Of a DNA stretch of 64,000 bases, positions 10,746-21,049 are shown piece after piece (the first letter of the stretch is position 1; the number at the start of each line of letters is the position of its first letter). Origin of the DNA: Cydia pomonella. Its lineage: Eukaryota > Arthropoda > Insecta > Lepidoptera > Tortricidae. The notes beneath the pieces are model-generated. The model saw nothing but the letters and a program-made list of their open reading frames with translations. It was not told where the DNA came from and ran no database searches. The position numbers and the translations under genes are program-made. The stretch covers positions 5,084,001 to 5,148,000 of the forward strand of contig NC_084703.1 of the NCBI RefSeq assembly GCF_033807575.1. Reading direction: 5' to 3'.

Positions 10746-11095
10746 ATATGGGTTTTTTCATGGTATTCATTATTAATTTCATACCGTTTATGTCTGAAGA
10801 CGCTGATGGTATTTAAGCAATACTAAACCTGGAAATGACAGAATCTTCTAAATGTAGGTATGGATAGTTAAGAATTTCGTCTAACCAATAATAACCAATA
10901 ACGTCTTTACCAAAATGTCATATTTGATCCTTTAATTTAGCAAATATCTACTACGAAGCGCTTATGGAAACCATTCTAACAAACCCAAACTCAATGTGAT
11001 GCGCTGCGTCGTTCAGAAATCACACGAAGCCGCTCCCATACAATCGAAGTTGCGCTTGAATTCTAAAAGTTCTAAAACGGCATGCTTATATTATA

Positions 11096-11655
11096 CTGGG
11101 TGTGTAAATAAGAAATATACCTACATTTTGTTTTTAAATTTTAACTTTTTAAGTTCAAAGATTATTAGGTATTGTTTTAAATATATATTTTTCAGGGTTG
11201 GCAAACACATGTGGAACATAATGTCTGACAAACGTGACGTCCACCACTAACAGCAGGCAAATGTGCGTCCTTATCATCGCAATTTTCAGCAATTTGCGCA
11301 CGTTTTCGGCGTTATTTTAGTCAATTTGTGTCGGATGGTCAGTTTTAACTGTTAAACTTCATCAGCTTGTTAGCATAGACACGTAATTTTAGATAGTGCT
11401 ACAGAAATAAGTCAGATACTGCAAAATTTAGGGGATTTGGGTGCCAAACGTTGTCGCTGTTTCTTGAAATTAATCGAGCAAACAACGTGTTTTAAACAAT
11501 ACAAATATTTGAAAAAAAAATAGACATTGTCTTCCGTATATAATTGCCAACCCTGAATAATATATTTATGAAAAAATATTTAATAAATTTTGCACTTAAT
11601 ATAATTAAAATTTAAAAACAAAGTATCACTCTTATTTGTCCATCCTGCATTACAT
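11096..11655 (+). mobile_element. Element G, copy 2, with terminal inverted repeats
   Basis: The left end TACTGGGTGTGTAAATAAG and the right end CTTATTTGTCCATCCTGCA are about 19-bp imperfect inverted repeats, so this is a DNA transposon derivative. A TA at the left junction hints at a Tc1/mariner-like origin, but the duplication is not clear at the right. The interior matches copy 1 at 5.7-6.1 kb, including TTCATCAGCTTGTTAGCATA. Confidence 0.6.
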
Positions 11656-11703
11656 GAAACTTAGCGGGACCATTTACGTAACTTATTTCTATGTCTGGTG
11701 TCT

Positions 11704-11903
11704 GGTATAGTCACGTCTGAAAATATCGATACGAAAAAAGTGCCAAAAATATGTATACACTACCTTAATAAAAAAAAAATAAAAAAATAAAATAAAAAGT
11801 ATTTATTTCGGACAATAAATTCGTCGTTAATATATGGGCAATAAATTCGTGTATACATATTTTTGGCCCTTTTTTTGTATCGATATTTACAGACGTGAAA
11901 TTT
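11704..11903. mobile_element. PAL-2 MITE with A-rich insertion
   Basis: The arms TCACGTCTGAAAATATCGAT and ATCGATATTTACAGACGTGA are inverted copies, as are AAAAATATGTATACAC and GTGTATACATATTTTTGG. About 50 bp of A-rich DNA sits near the centre and is not present in the copy at 57.86 kb. Confidence 0.85.
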
Positions 11904-12598
11904 ATATAGTTATAATTTGAAAGTCAGTTCTACCAGCCCACATAAGGAAACTACTCAAAATATAATTACTTTGCCACACATGTGGCTAAAATGCAACTTT
12001 CTCCTCAGTTTTTGATCAATCAAGAGCCTTTACCATCTACTCGTAGTGTGGTGAATATTACATTATTTTGCATTAGCACAAGTAAAGGTAGACATATGTC
12101 TCGTTAAACTACTTGTTAGGTTTCGTTACACAATTTCAATTTGACGGTAAACTTTTTAACACAAGCGTCACCACGGCACAGCCCTGTTAACTTTTAATTG
12201 GCTACGACTGCTAGATTTGGCCGACGCGAGAACAAATTTCTTTACCAACAGCTAAGCCCTTATCACGATTGTATAAAGTTTATTTTTACTCATATCAAGT
12301 GTATTTTACTTTGGTTTTTCCTGAGCCGTGTGTATAAACAAAATGGGTAATGGGTGGTTTGGAGCTTGAACACTGATGCGGACTGTTAATTGATATTGGA
12401 CTTTATTTAGTGGAGATTGGGTTTAAATCGATGTGTAAATATTTGTGAACTGCAGGATGGAAACAATCATTGCATGTTTACTATGTAACGGGCATACACT
12501 TTTTTGTTTCGGATTAGTTATGAATGAACGACCTAATATAAAACCTCATAATAAGAGTAATGAGTACTACAGCAAAAACCTATAATAATTTAAAGTAC

Positions 12599-12696
12599 AG
12601 CCACGTCTGAAAATATCGATACAAACAAAGTTCCAAAATATATATACACGATCTTATTGCCCATTTCATTAAGGTGTATATATATTTTTGGTAGTG
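12599..12696. mobile_element. PAL-2 MITE, right end lost
   Basis: The left arm CCACGTCTGAAAATATCGAT and the TATATACACGATCTTATTG centre are present. The right arm breaks off after GTGTATATATATTTTTGG. Confidence 0.7.
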
Positions 12697-12969
12697 AAAA
12701 CCAATTAGCCATCATGTCTATTCGGTCAAACTACCTAGTCTCTCAACATATTTCATATTTATTAAGTAATTTTGTCCAAAAGCAACTGCGGTCGCCTTGA
12801 CACGAAAAATTAAAACTGACTGATTTTCATAATGTAGGTAATGTAATCAATTAAATGAAGACTAATTGTTTTTTTTTTCCCAATTCATCGTTAAAGTTTA
12901 TTCCAAAAAAATCTAGTGCTTTATTTTGTGCATGGCAGTGCGACTATCGACGGACACTACCGATAGGCT

Positions 12970-13085
12970 CCAGGGGGCTTACCGCGAAAACTGGAATTCG
13001 CACATTCGGGGATTCTCTTTACTCCAATTAATGCGTAATTAGAGTGACAGAGAAAGATGCCCGCAATTTGCGAACTTTTATAGTC
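12970..13085. mobile_element. Inverted-repeat MITE
   Basis: GAATTCGCACATTCGGGGAT..TTTACTCCAATT faces AATTAGAGTGACAGAGAAAG..GCCCGCAATTTGCGAAC as an imperfect inverted repeat of about 40 bp per arm. Confidence 0.6.
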
Positions 13086-13116
13086 CAGTCACCTTGATAA
13101 ATACTAAGTATAGGAC

Positions 13117-13163
13117 GCCCACTTAGGTATAGGACGAAGTATTCGTCCTATACCTAAGTGGGC
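13117..13163. repeat. Perfect 22-bp hairpin with 3-base loop
   Basis: The arms at 13117-13138 and 13142-13163 are exact reverse complements over 22 bases around the loop GTA. A third, partial copy of the TATAGGACG word lies just upstream (13109-13117). No flanking duplication was seen. Confidence 0.9.
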
Positions 13164-14495
13164 TAAGAGTAATCGAGTTCATTTTATGAATTTCGTCCGG
13201 TATGCGGCATAAGGAATGAAAAGCTTATAGTTTTCCACGTCCAAGTGGAAAGGTTCTCCAAAATTGCACAAAGCGATGTTAAAATATTAAATATGTTCTG
13301 ATCATCATTCTGTTTGTAAACATGTTACTTATTTGGCGTGTCCGGCGCCTTAAAGTTTTAAGCTGCTTTACACATTATGTAGACAAAAGCGACCCGCGTA
13401 ACACTCGGCGCCTGCCTGTTTCACACGGCAATAGTTTAGACGATGAATTCAGACGGTGCTCGCTAAAATTCGTTACGACGTTCCCGCAAGATGAAAATTA
13501 AATTGCAAATAATATCTACGTCGAACGTCTAAAACAATGTTTTGCAAATTTTGAGTGACTCATAAGGTTGGGTCCCCGAGTCCTTTAAGAGGAAAAAAAC
13601 GGTCATATTTCTATGAAATTCCATTTCGAGAGAAAATATTTTCCATTAACTAAATCTTAACAAATCACTTTAGCAAATTCTTTTCCATTAAATCCTAGCA
13701 AATTCCACCAGCCAACATGTAACTACTCAAAATTTGTATCTAATTTAGTAATTTTATGAATCACAAGTAATTAAACTTTGTATTTAAATTTCGTTCGATA
13801 TATTTTGTAAACAGCGCAAAAATAATACATAGCGAATGGTGTATGGTATGTTAGCACAATCGGATTAGGACCAACCTCGAAATCTCTGGAACAGTCATGA
13901 AATTTGGTATGTATATAAATTAAAGGCCCCTTTTTAATGCCCACATCATTTGACATTTGGGGACCTCGAGGAATAGCAGCCATCATGGAAAATGTGTATC
14001 ATCCAGGAGAAATTCGCGTTTTACTCAAAATCTACGTTCTTTACGAAAATATTGTGTAGGGCAACATTCAAGCTCATTAAATTCTACACAAAACAGTCCT
14101 AGACATCTTTTCGGAAAAATTACATCTTGCTATAAAAATTACTTGTTGAACCCAGATTTAGTGATTATTAGGATGATTTGACTAGAGATATTCGTTTTGA
14201 AAAATGAAGAATATCTCGGCTACTAACTTATTTACTTTGAATAACTAAGTATGTCATATTGTAGTATACAACAGCATTCGCCCTCGAAAGAAACATCGTG
14301 AAAAAACCGGACTAATCTCAAAAATATATAAGTACGGAAAGTCAACTGGTGAAAGGTCCATACAATAGGTATTTAACTTTAATTTCAAGATGGTGTTCTT
14401 TCCGGTTTCATCCTTTACTTCCTTCCTTTGCTAAAAGAAGAAACTTGCAATCTTAAAGGAAAAAACTGTATTGACGTGATTTTACTCCCAATTTT
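13164..14495. other. No gene seen; SINE-A scrap
   Basis: A 35-bp piece at 14286-14322 (GAAACATCGTGAAAAAACCG) is SINE-A body. Two open frames at 13771-13986 (minus) and 13957-14181 (plus) show no domain and poor coding character. Confidence 0.45.
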
Positions 14496-14541
14496 ATTAT
14501 ACAATTTAAGTATATGTGACATGACTTCGATGTGTATGCAA
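14496..14541 (+). repeat. 46-bp perfect direct repeat, copy 1
   Basis: Identical to 15058-15103 (ATTATACAATTTAAGTATAT.. to ..GATGTGTATGCAA). The spacing is 562 bp. The TIR element at 14541 starts right at the end of this copy. Confidence 0.95.
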
Positions 14542-14902
14542 GGCAAGAACCAAAACTATTTTGATTAAAATAAAAATCCTGCGGTCATTGGCATGGCATA
14601 TAAATTGAGAAGTTTTTTTTTTCTATGTGGTGTGTGGAGTTAGGAGGAAAGTCTTAACTTAAACTAGACACTCAGACAGCCAAAGCTTTTGTCTTATTTT
14701 AACCAAAACTTATATCTCTAAACATCTACATGGTTAATATAAAATTATATCTGAAAAATGAAGTGACGAAATATAATTGATGATCAAACGAACTTCTTGA
14801 AGTGAAGTTCGATCGATATTATATGAGTCACTTCATTTGAAGATATAATATAAGGTCCCACCCACCCTAGAACCCTGATATAAGTTTTGGTTCTTGCCTT
14901 CT
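14541..14902. mobile_element. TIR element with 18-bp perfect ends
   Basis: AAGGCAAGAACCAAAACT at the left and its exact reverse complement at the right bound about 360 bp. A second inverted pair (ATGAAGTGAC / GTCACTTCAT) with GAACTTCTTGAAGTGAAGTTC-like symmetry lies inside. There is no coding capacity and no clear target duplication directly at the ends. Class unknown. Confidence 0.75.
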
Positions 14903-15057
14903 CTAAAAATAATGAAGAGCGCAGCGGTCGCCTCACGCAGGTAACCAGTAAGCGGAAGTGGGCAGAAGTTGGTTTTCACAGTTTTAATCAAAATAGTTAC
15001 TCTTAAATGTGTGCGATGCTATCTGTACAATAGGGAAACACAACAATTATACAAGGG

Positions 15058-15103
15058 ATTATACAATTTAAGTATATGTGACATGACTTCGATGTGTATG
15101 CAA
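15058..15103 (+). repeat. 46-bp perfect direct repeat, copy 2
   Basis: Exact copy of 14496-14541. After it the sequences differ (AAGCGAAG here against GGCAAGAACC there). Confidence 0.95.
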
Positions 15104-15215
15104 AGCGAAGTGTGGGAAATACACATGCAAAGTTTAATGTGGGACGCACTATGTCTTTTAAAAGATTATACACCTAATACTTCCTCAATAATTACTTTAC
15201 AGCGTGTATTTTTGA

Positions 15216-15888
15216 TACGATCCTATTATACATACATACATACATACATATAATCACGCCTATTTCCCGAAGGGGTAGGCAGAGACCACGGATTTCCACT
15301 TGCTACGATCCTGACATACCTCTTTCGCTTCCAAAAATACAAAATACAAAAAATTGTTTATTTCTTAATAATATACATTTTTGTGATGCAGGGGATGGAG
15401 CCGCCCGGTAAGCAAAACAATGCTTGTGTTGGGAGGCACCGCTCTTCCCTAGATTTACAACTAGTACATATATATATTATATTATAACTACAAGTATGGG
15501 TTTCCTTCACTTTCATGACATTCCTCATACACGCTCGTCGGTTTAGGGTGCTCTTGACCTGGCCTTTCTTCAGGATTTCCCCGATTTGATCAGAGAAAGT
15601 CCGCCGAGGTCTACCCCTTCCAGCTCCCTCTTCTACTTCTCCCTTATACACTCTCTTTGTTAACCTTCTTTCACTCATTCTTTCCACGTGTCCAAACCAT
15701 CTCAACATACCTTTCTCAATTTTTGTCACTACATCTTCGTTCAGTCCACACTTTTCCCTTATCACACTGTTCCTAATTCTATCTTGTAATTTTACACCAC
15801 ACACACTTCTCAACGCTCTCATTTCCACTGCATTCACTTGACTCTGATGTTTCTTCTGCCATACCCTATTATCTACGATCCTATTATA
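15216..15888 (-). mobile_element. 5'-truncated RTE-like LINE with 15-bp TSD
   Basis: The insertion (15231-15873) is flanked by perfect 15-bp duplications TACGATCCTATTATA at 15216 and 15874. On the minus strand the 3' end is a (TATG)n microsatellite tail, as is usual in RTE-clade LINEs, which end in short tandem repeats rather than poly-A. The 5' truncation is typical of incomplete reverse transcription. Between about 15311 and 15497 the sequence departs from the retrotransposon and looks like a second, A/T-rich insertion (GGGATGGAGCCGCCCGG). Confidence 0.85.
15505..15837 (-). pseudogene. LINE reverse-transcriptase C-terminal fragment
   Basis: The last part of a non-LTR retrotransposon polyprotein, after the reverse-transcriptase domain. 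Visible motifs, in order, are EMRALRSVCGV, DRIRNSVIREKCGL, a KIEKGMLRWFGHVERM block, RLTKRVYKGE and GRGRPRRTF. LRWFGHVERM and the GRPR-T block are characteristic of LINE C-termini (family knowledge). The catalytic domain and the endonuclease are absent, so this is dead. The reading frame is open for about 110 codons, then runs into unrelated sequence. The clade is inferred from the microsatellite tail. Confidence 0.85.
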
Positions 15889-16153
15889 TCAGTCAAAAAA
15901 TCATGGGATAGTTAGTTTAGGCCTTAATGAACAAACTTTCATAGGTATTATAAAAAAAGTACCTACGTTTTTATTTGTCCTTATAAAATAATGAACGAGC
16001 AATGTATCACTACTTTGCTCTAACTCAAAACGTCGCATTTACTGACGTGACGTCACAACTGTCACAAGTGATCACGGTGCACGAAATATTGCCGCTCATA
16101 AAAATAACAAAAATTAATTTTGCTCTGTTGGTTAAGAATATATAATAAATATT

Positions 16154-16412
16154 TGATGACCGGTCTGGCCTAGTGGGTATAGTGACCCTGTCTAAGAAGC
16201 CGGTCCCAGGTTCAAATCCTGGTAAGAGCATTTATTTGTGTGATGAACACAATATTTGTTTCTGAGTCATGGGTGTTTTCTGTGTATTTAAGTATTTATA
16301 ATTATATATATATCGTTGTCTAGGTACCTACCTACAACACAAGCCTTATTGAGCTTACTGTGGGACTTAGTCAATTTGTGTAATAATGTCCTATAATATT
16401 TATTTATCATGA
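16154..16412 (+). mobile_element. SINE-B, near full length
   Basis: The tRNA-like head has box A TGGCCTAGTGGG and box B GGTTCAAATCC. The body follows with GAGTCATGGGTGTTTTCTGT, the ATATATCGTTGTCTAGG core and GCTTACTGTGGGACTTAGTC, ending in TAATATTTATTTAT. The minus-strand frame at 16025-16231 is a shadow. Confidence 0.9.
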
Positions 16413-16489
16413 TAATCGTCTCATAGCATTAAAACCTATGTCACGTTAAAGTTTGTTGTTATACAAAAAATATACACTGCATTTATTGA

Positions 16490-16580
16490 TAAGTAAAATC
16501 CACATGAAAATCCGTTCAGTCGTTTTTGAGTTTATCGCGAACATAAAGACATACAAGACGCGGCGGGGACTTTGTTTTAT
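16490..16580 (+). repeat. Dispersed repeat tail fragment
   Basis: AAAATCCGTTCAGTCGTTTT..ATCGCGAACATAAAGACATA..GGGGACTTTGTTTTAT is the kind of 3' tail common in lepidopteran repeats (general knowledge). No partner copy is in the window. Confidence 0.45.
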
Positions 16581-17019
16581 GTATAAGGTGTAGTGACAGC
16601 GATTATTAAAGTATTCTAAATAAATATCTTAATAATGAAGATTATTTCTAACATAACATCCGCTATAGAGACGGTTATAAGTTCAGTTTTGTAGGTTGCT
16701 TCAGCTCAAAAATTATTATTTTATATAACGAAATGATCTTGAATCCACATTGGCTTCTGGGACCATCTTAAATTTGGTATGTAAGCATAAAATATATGTA
16801 CTTAACTATTAAAAGGAATGCTTAGTGAAAAAATATCTTAGGATATATTTGGTTGTCGGCTTAAATTATTTTTAAACGATCGTCCGCTATATCGTCTTAA
16901 GTCATTGATAACATTACGTTTACATCTAAGATGGTGCACAAGTTAGATTTCATATTTTTCAAAAATATATTTAATATAAAAGCCTGCTAGGTACATCACT
17001 TTATTTTTTAACTTTTAAT

Positions 17020-17350
17020 ATCACCCCACCTCATAAGCCTCACGCAACCTAAAATAGGCCAAACTGAAATATGGGGCAATGTTACGATCCCCTGACCTAT
17101 TCCAACGCTCCATCGTTTCAGCCGGGGCCTGAAACCCCGCCCACTGGTTGCTGTAGGCCCCGCCCGCCCCGCGCCGCGCGCACTTTTCAGGGATCTGGGA
17201 TTTTGAAGTCATTTTAATGCACTCATTATCACGGATCGCCGTGAAACTTACGTTACGTAATAAATAGTTTGGTCGTCGGGTAACTCATTACTTGAGTTGT
17301 GTCTTTTTTGAGTCGTATATAGGATGAGGCAGAGGCGATCGAGAGGTAAG
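17020..17350 (+). other. GC-rich patch ending in a splice-donor-like site; no gene called
   Basis: A GC-rich core at 17120-17190 (CCCCGCCCGCCCCGCGCCGC) is followed by a TATATAGG word at about 17316 and GAGAG|GTAAGT at 17345. It could be a first exon or promoter, but there is no open frame or initiator that I trust. Confidence 0.2.
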
Positions 17351-17501
17351 TTTTTTCTGTATCTTCTTATTTAATTTATTCATGTGACCTAGCGAATTTT
17401 TTTAAATAATACTTTTATATTCATATTACAACCTAATTTAAGACTCAAAATCAACAAAGGAGATAATGAAATAAAACATTTAAATATATTCTTACAAATT
17501 A

Positions 17502-17768
17502 CGACCGGTTTGGCCTAGTGGGTAGTGACCCTGCCTACAAAGCTGAAGGTCCCGGGTTCAAATCCTGGTAAGGGCATTTATTCGTGTGATGAGCATGGAT
17601 ATTTGTTCCTGAGTCATGGGTGTTTTCTATGTATTTAAGTATTTATAAATATTTATATATTATATATATCGTTGTCTAAGTGCCCTCAACACAAGCCTTA
17701 TTGAGCTTACTGTGGGACTTAGTCAATTTGTGTAATAATATCCTATAATATTTATTTATTTATTTATT
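17502..17768 (+). mobile_element. SINE-B, full length
   Basis: Intact boxes A (TGGCCTAGTGGG) and B (GGTTCAAATCC), a complete body and a (TTTA)n tail at 17749-17768. The best-kept SINE-B in the window. Confidence 0.92.
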
Positions 17769-17904
17769 TAAATTCGGACATAACATTGATGAAAAAATAG
17801 TTATGGAGCTTTTCGACTCCGGCCGCTTGCGAACGATTTAAGAATCTTATGAAAATTCTAAGAAGCCGATTTTTAGACTGATATTATTGGCTTTGTTGAA
17901 ATTT

Positions 17905-17990
17905 TAATTACTTACTGCTGTGGCGCGAAGACTCGGAAGTGGATCTTGGCCTTTATCTGTCCAGTCGACGGCGCCAATTTCGCTAAGCTA
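17905..17990 (-). repeat. RTE-type LINE 3' scrap
   Basis: CTTACTGCTGTGGCGCGAAG..GTGGATCTTGGCC..GTCGACGGCGCCAATTTCGC matches the LINE fragment at 31.85-32.03 kb, which encodes an RTE-like C-terminus. Here it is internally deleted. Confidence 0.65.
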
Positions 17991-18749
17991 ATTTCGTTAT
18001 CCAAAATTTACCACTCTCAAACCAATATTCGTCGTAGCAGTCTGAAGTTTTGAAGCTTCACTTTTGCGGAATGGACCTAGTTGGGAATATTCATACGATA
18101 AACCCGCGTTTTTACTTAGTGTTCTGAACAGGGTGGCCAGCTAAGATGCCAATCACGTTAGCAAACCATACGCTCATGTCTCTCTGTCGCACTATTATGG
18201 AAGAGTGATCACCGTTTCGTTCGCTACGGCGTAAACGATTGACATCTTGGCTAGGCACTCTGTTATAAGCGAGCAATCGTTCGATCGTTTGGTCAATGCG
18301 CTCTAATAGTGATCGGAAAGAACAAAAATCTGCTCGAAACAAAATGTTTTTAAGAACATTAAGTGAAAACTCTGCTTAAGATAGTCATTTTTATTCAACA
18401 AATATTTTTCATTAGTCTAATTTCTTGCAAAAAGTTATAAACGTCTGAGCCGGTCATGTTAAATAAAAGAAAGCCTTACTTTCACGAATCCCATTCCCTT
18501 AGTATATCGGTATGAATATTAGATGCAAATCCTGTCACTCAAACTCAAAAACTCACACTAAAAATGTTTTATTTGCAAATATAAGTAGTAGGTACATACA
18601 GTGATGGTAATCTTACAAGAAATGGTGTAACTTAATTCTTCCTCCTCCAATTCCTGATGTTTAATTGAGTGGTACTTTGGTTTACTTTCGTAATTCTAAT
18701 GAAAATGGAATGGGTTATAGGATAAAGTGGAGCTAATCTGACGATGCTG

Positions 18750-18908
18750 TCTAAAGGCGTCCGCTGGGTGGCGCGGGTGAGCGGGTTAACGAAAAATAGT
18801 ACGAGCAACGCTAACTGGCGCGGAGGCGTGCGACGGATTTTATTTACAATGGCACCCGCGTGCGTGCGTCCGCTTCGTGCACCCGCACCAGATAGCGGAC
18901 GTTCTATA
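18750..18908. mobile_element. GC-rich inverted-repeat MITE
   Basis: GCGTCCGCTGGGTGGCGCGG.. faces ..CACCCGCACCAGATAGCGGA as an imperfect inverted repeat, with TTTTATTTACAATGGCACCC between. The plus-strand frame at 18744-18980 is a by-product of the GC-rich arms. Confidence 0.55.
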
Positions 18909-19026
18909 TGTGGCCAAAGGAACTTTTCGTCGAAAAAGGTCCAATCTATTAAAACTGGTACATTACATTTTTTAATTTAAGTAGAATTTTGGGATTTTTT
19001 GTGTTACGTCTACTCAGAACTAATAG

Positions 19027-19590
19027 GAATAAGTTTGTGGCAAAAATTTCACTTTTGGTACAAGTTTTTATCGCTGACTGTTCTTTTTTCCACCTCCACA
19101 AGATCCTTCCACTCCTTTCTATCTTGAGCAACCGTCATGGCTCTGTTCCCGCTCAGTCCTAGGGGAATCATTAATCATCATCATCCCATCATCATTATCT
19201 AAATCAGACCAAGTTGCCATCAGAAAATAGTACTGAAATAATAAAAATAAGTTTTTGGCAAAAATTTCATTTTTGGTACAAGCTTTTATCGCTGTCTGTA
19301 CTTTTCTTATTACAGGCAACTAATACTCATCGAGACAATTTTAAAAACCCCAAGCACAATTAGGTTGCGTTGTTTCATCACAGAGTTCCCATGGCCACCT
19401 CCTGTCTCCATCATCAGATCAGCTCGATGGTACCATAATATTGCATTGTCACCCGACTTACATATGAATGCAAATTTTTAGCTTCATCGGAAACTGGGAA
19501 GTGGATCAAATTTAACTTGCTAGATTTGATTACAGAACGACAGACAACGGGACAGGTGAAACTAAATAAAAGCTTGTAAAAAGAAGGCTT
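19027..19590 (+). repeat. Repeat J, copy 1, with internal duplication
   Basis: The main part, 19247-19590, matches 54.12-54.46 kb, including CAAGCTTTTATCGCTG, ATGGTACCATAATATTGCAT and GGAAACTGGGAAGTGG. Its first about 60 bp (GGCAAAAATTTCA..TTTTATCGCTGAC) also occur at 19027-19098. Non-coding. Confidence 0.65.
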
Positions 19591-19635
19591 TTGTCTTTTT
19601 AATTTGGGGTGGAATAAGACAACTTTTATTTTTCT

Positions 19636-19962
19636 AATGTATGATCCCTAAAAGCGCCGGTAGCCCAGCGGTTAGAGCGTGCGACCTGCAATCCGGAGGT
19701 CGCAGGTTCAAAGTTCAAACCACGGCTCGGAACTTATGTACGAAATATCATGTATATCACCTGTCGCTTTTCGGTGAAGGAAAACATCGTAAGGAAACCG
19801 GACTAATCCATAATAAGGCCTATTTTACCCTCTGGGCGGGAAAGTCAGATGGCAGTCGCTTTCGTAACGCCAATTCTCTTAGTTGCCAAGCGGACCCCAA
19901 GCTTCCATTAGCCGTGGCAATATGCCGAGACAACGCGAAGAAGATGAATGTATGATCCCTAA
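19636..19962 (+). mobile_element. SINE-A, full length, 16-bp TSD
   Basis: The element at 19652-19946 is flanked by perfect duplications AATGTATGATCCCTAA. Box A is TAGCCCAGCGGTTAG. The box B region is duplicated (GGTTCAAAGTTCAAACC), a small tandem slip. The body is shortened around the AAAACTAGTG motif. The plus-strand frame here is a SINE shadow. Confidence 0.95.
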
Positions 19963-20349
19963 GGTATGTTAAAATGTTTGGAATGAAGCTGTCCTGATAT
20001 GATCGCGTTATTTGCGTCCACCGAAGCCCACCCACCCAATAAATAAATAATTTTCGTTCAGTATCCTACAACCGTTTTTGTATATACTTAGTAACACATA
20101 GCTTGTAAGTCCCATTTTTCGTGTAAGTAGTAGAGGGCGCATTGAATCCTGAACGAAGCGAAGCTGTAACATCCTTTTCCTAATAGGTGATTTGAAAAAT
20201 ATTCTGTGACAGTTATGAAAACATTTCTTTCAGTGTAGAGTCAAAAATTGCATTTGTCTTGATAGATTACTTGGAACTATCATATTTGTTTTTGTAATTT
20301 TCACTCGCCATTACTTTTTAACCCTATATTAATTTTCACTCTCTTCTTC

Positions 20350-20575
20350 TTATTTCCATTCTGTTACCCTTTGCTTGGGTGTAGGGCTCGAATCATATCC
20401 ATCCACTGACTCTGGTCCTGGGCTTGGGTAACCTCTTCCCAAAACCCCCCCAATACACCCAGCTCTTGCTCCACGGAACGGCGCCAAGTCAATTTTGGGC
20501 GACCATGTTTCCGTTTGCCAGACATCTTCCAGGTCAGGGCTACTTTGGATAGCACCAACACTTTTATGAGGAAGG
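20350..20575 (-). pseudogene. RTE-like LINE C-terminal fragment
   Basis: The minus-strand frame (20364-20561) reads KMSGKRKHGRPKLTWRRSVE, then a QAQDQSQWMDMIRALHPSKG terminus. A KRGRP-TWRR block, a run of about 25 residues, AQDR-x-W and a short Cys- or Pro-containing end is the usual C-terminus of RTE-clade reverse transcriptases. All upstream domains are missing. It overlaps a second open frame in another phase, so a frameshift is likely. Confidence 0.75.
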
Positions 20576-20611
20576 AACTTACACAGACAGAATGAAATTG
20601 GAATCAATTTA

Positions 20612-20735
20612 TTTAGTTATCGGGAGTCTCGCCCGCGCCAACACATGTACGTACAAGTACGAGCGCAATGAATGATAACTAAATAACATGATTCAAATAT
20701 CATTTTGATGTCAGTGTGCGTTTGAATTGGCATGT
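20612..20735. mobile_element. MITE-7, partial copy
   Basis: TTTAGTTATCGGGAGTCTCG.. and ATTCAAATATCATTTTGATG..CGTTTGAATTGGC match the right end of MITE-7 at 60.5 kb. Confidence 0.5.
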
Positions 20736-21049
20736 TAGCCTCCGTCCGCACAAAAGCTTACAGTTCCCAGAACCTCAGTACAAAGCTTGGCGCAACTGCA
20801 ACTCGTAACTGCAGTTCCAGAAACTTCCCCACCAAAGGGGCGTGTCTCTCGAAACCACCCCCTTCCCGTTTGCCTGCAGCCCTTAGCCTCAGTCGCGATT
20901 CTCATCCCGAGCCGACCGGTGCTCTCGAGATGGAGATTGAACAAGTATTTAAACACTTAATCAAACTGTATATGATCAAATTGGTCATTCAGTTCATCGT
21001 GCTTCAGTACTTGAGGAGGCAATATTGTGGAGACGATGCCTGTGGCTAG
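20732..21049 (+). CDS. Doubtful open frame, 105 codons
   Basis: A GC-rich stretch with an open frame. I do not recognise it. The first 60 residues are Ser/Pro/Arg-rich and look non-globular. From the second methionine (20931, in an ATGG context) a 39-residue peptide would begin MEIEQVFKHL and pass through a hydrophobic LYMIKLVIQFIVLQYL segment that could span a membrane, ending ..CGDDACG. An open frame in the antisense direction covers the same DNA (20735-20956), which lowers confidence. A perfect three-unit heat-shock-element-like sequence lies inside at 20815-20827. Confidence 0.15.
   Translation: MLASVRTKAYSSQNLSTKLGATATRNCSSRNFPTKGACLSKPPPSRLPAALSLSRDSHPEPTGALEMEIEQVFKHLIKLYMIKLVIQFIVLQYLRRQYCGDDACG
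20815..20827. promoter_or_regulatory. Heat-shock-element-like site TTCnnGAAnnTTC
   Basis: TTCCAGAAACTTC fits the three-unit HSF consensus exactly. A match of nine fixed bases is expected about once by chance in a window this size, so alone it proves nothing. Confidence 0.2.

Noticed and set aside
10409..10747. 112-codon minus-strand frame
   Set aside because: Produced by the GC-rich tandem dimer; the repeat of CLFHLA/NLFVSP-like segments follows the DNA unit.
19654..19715. tRNA gene (boxes A and B visible)
   Set aside because: It is the head of SINE-A. The cloverleaf is not intact, the body follows directly and target duplications flank the whole. The same holds for the SINE-B heads.
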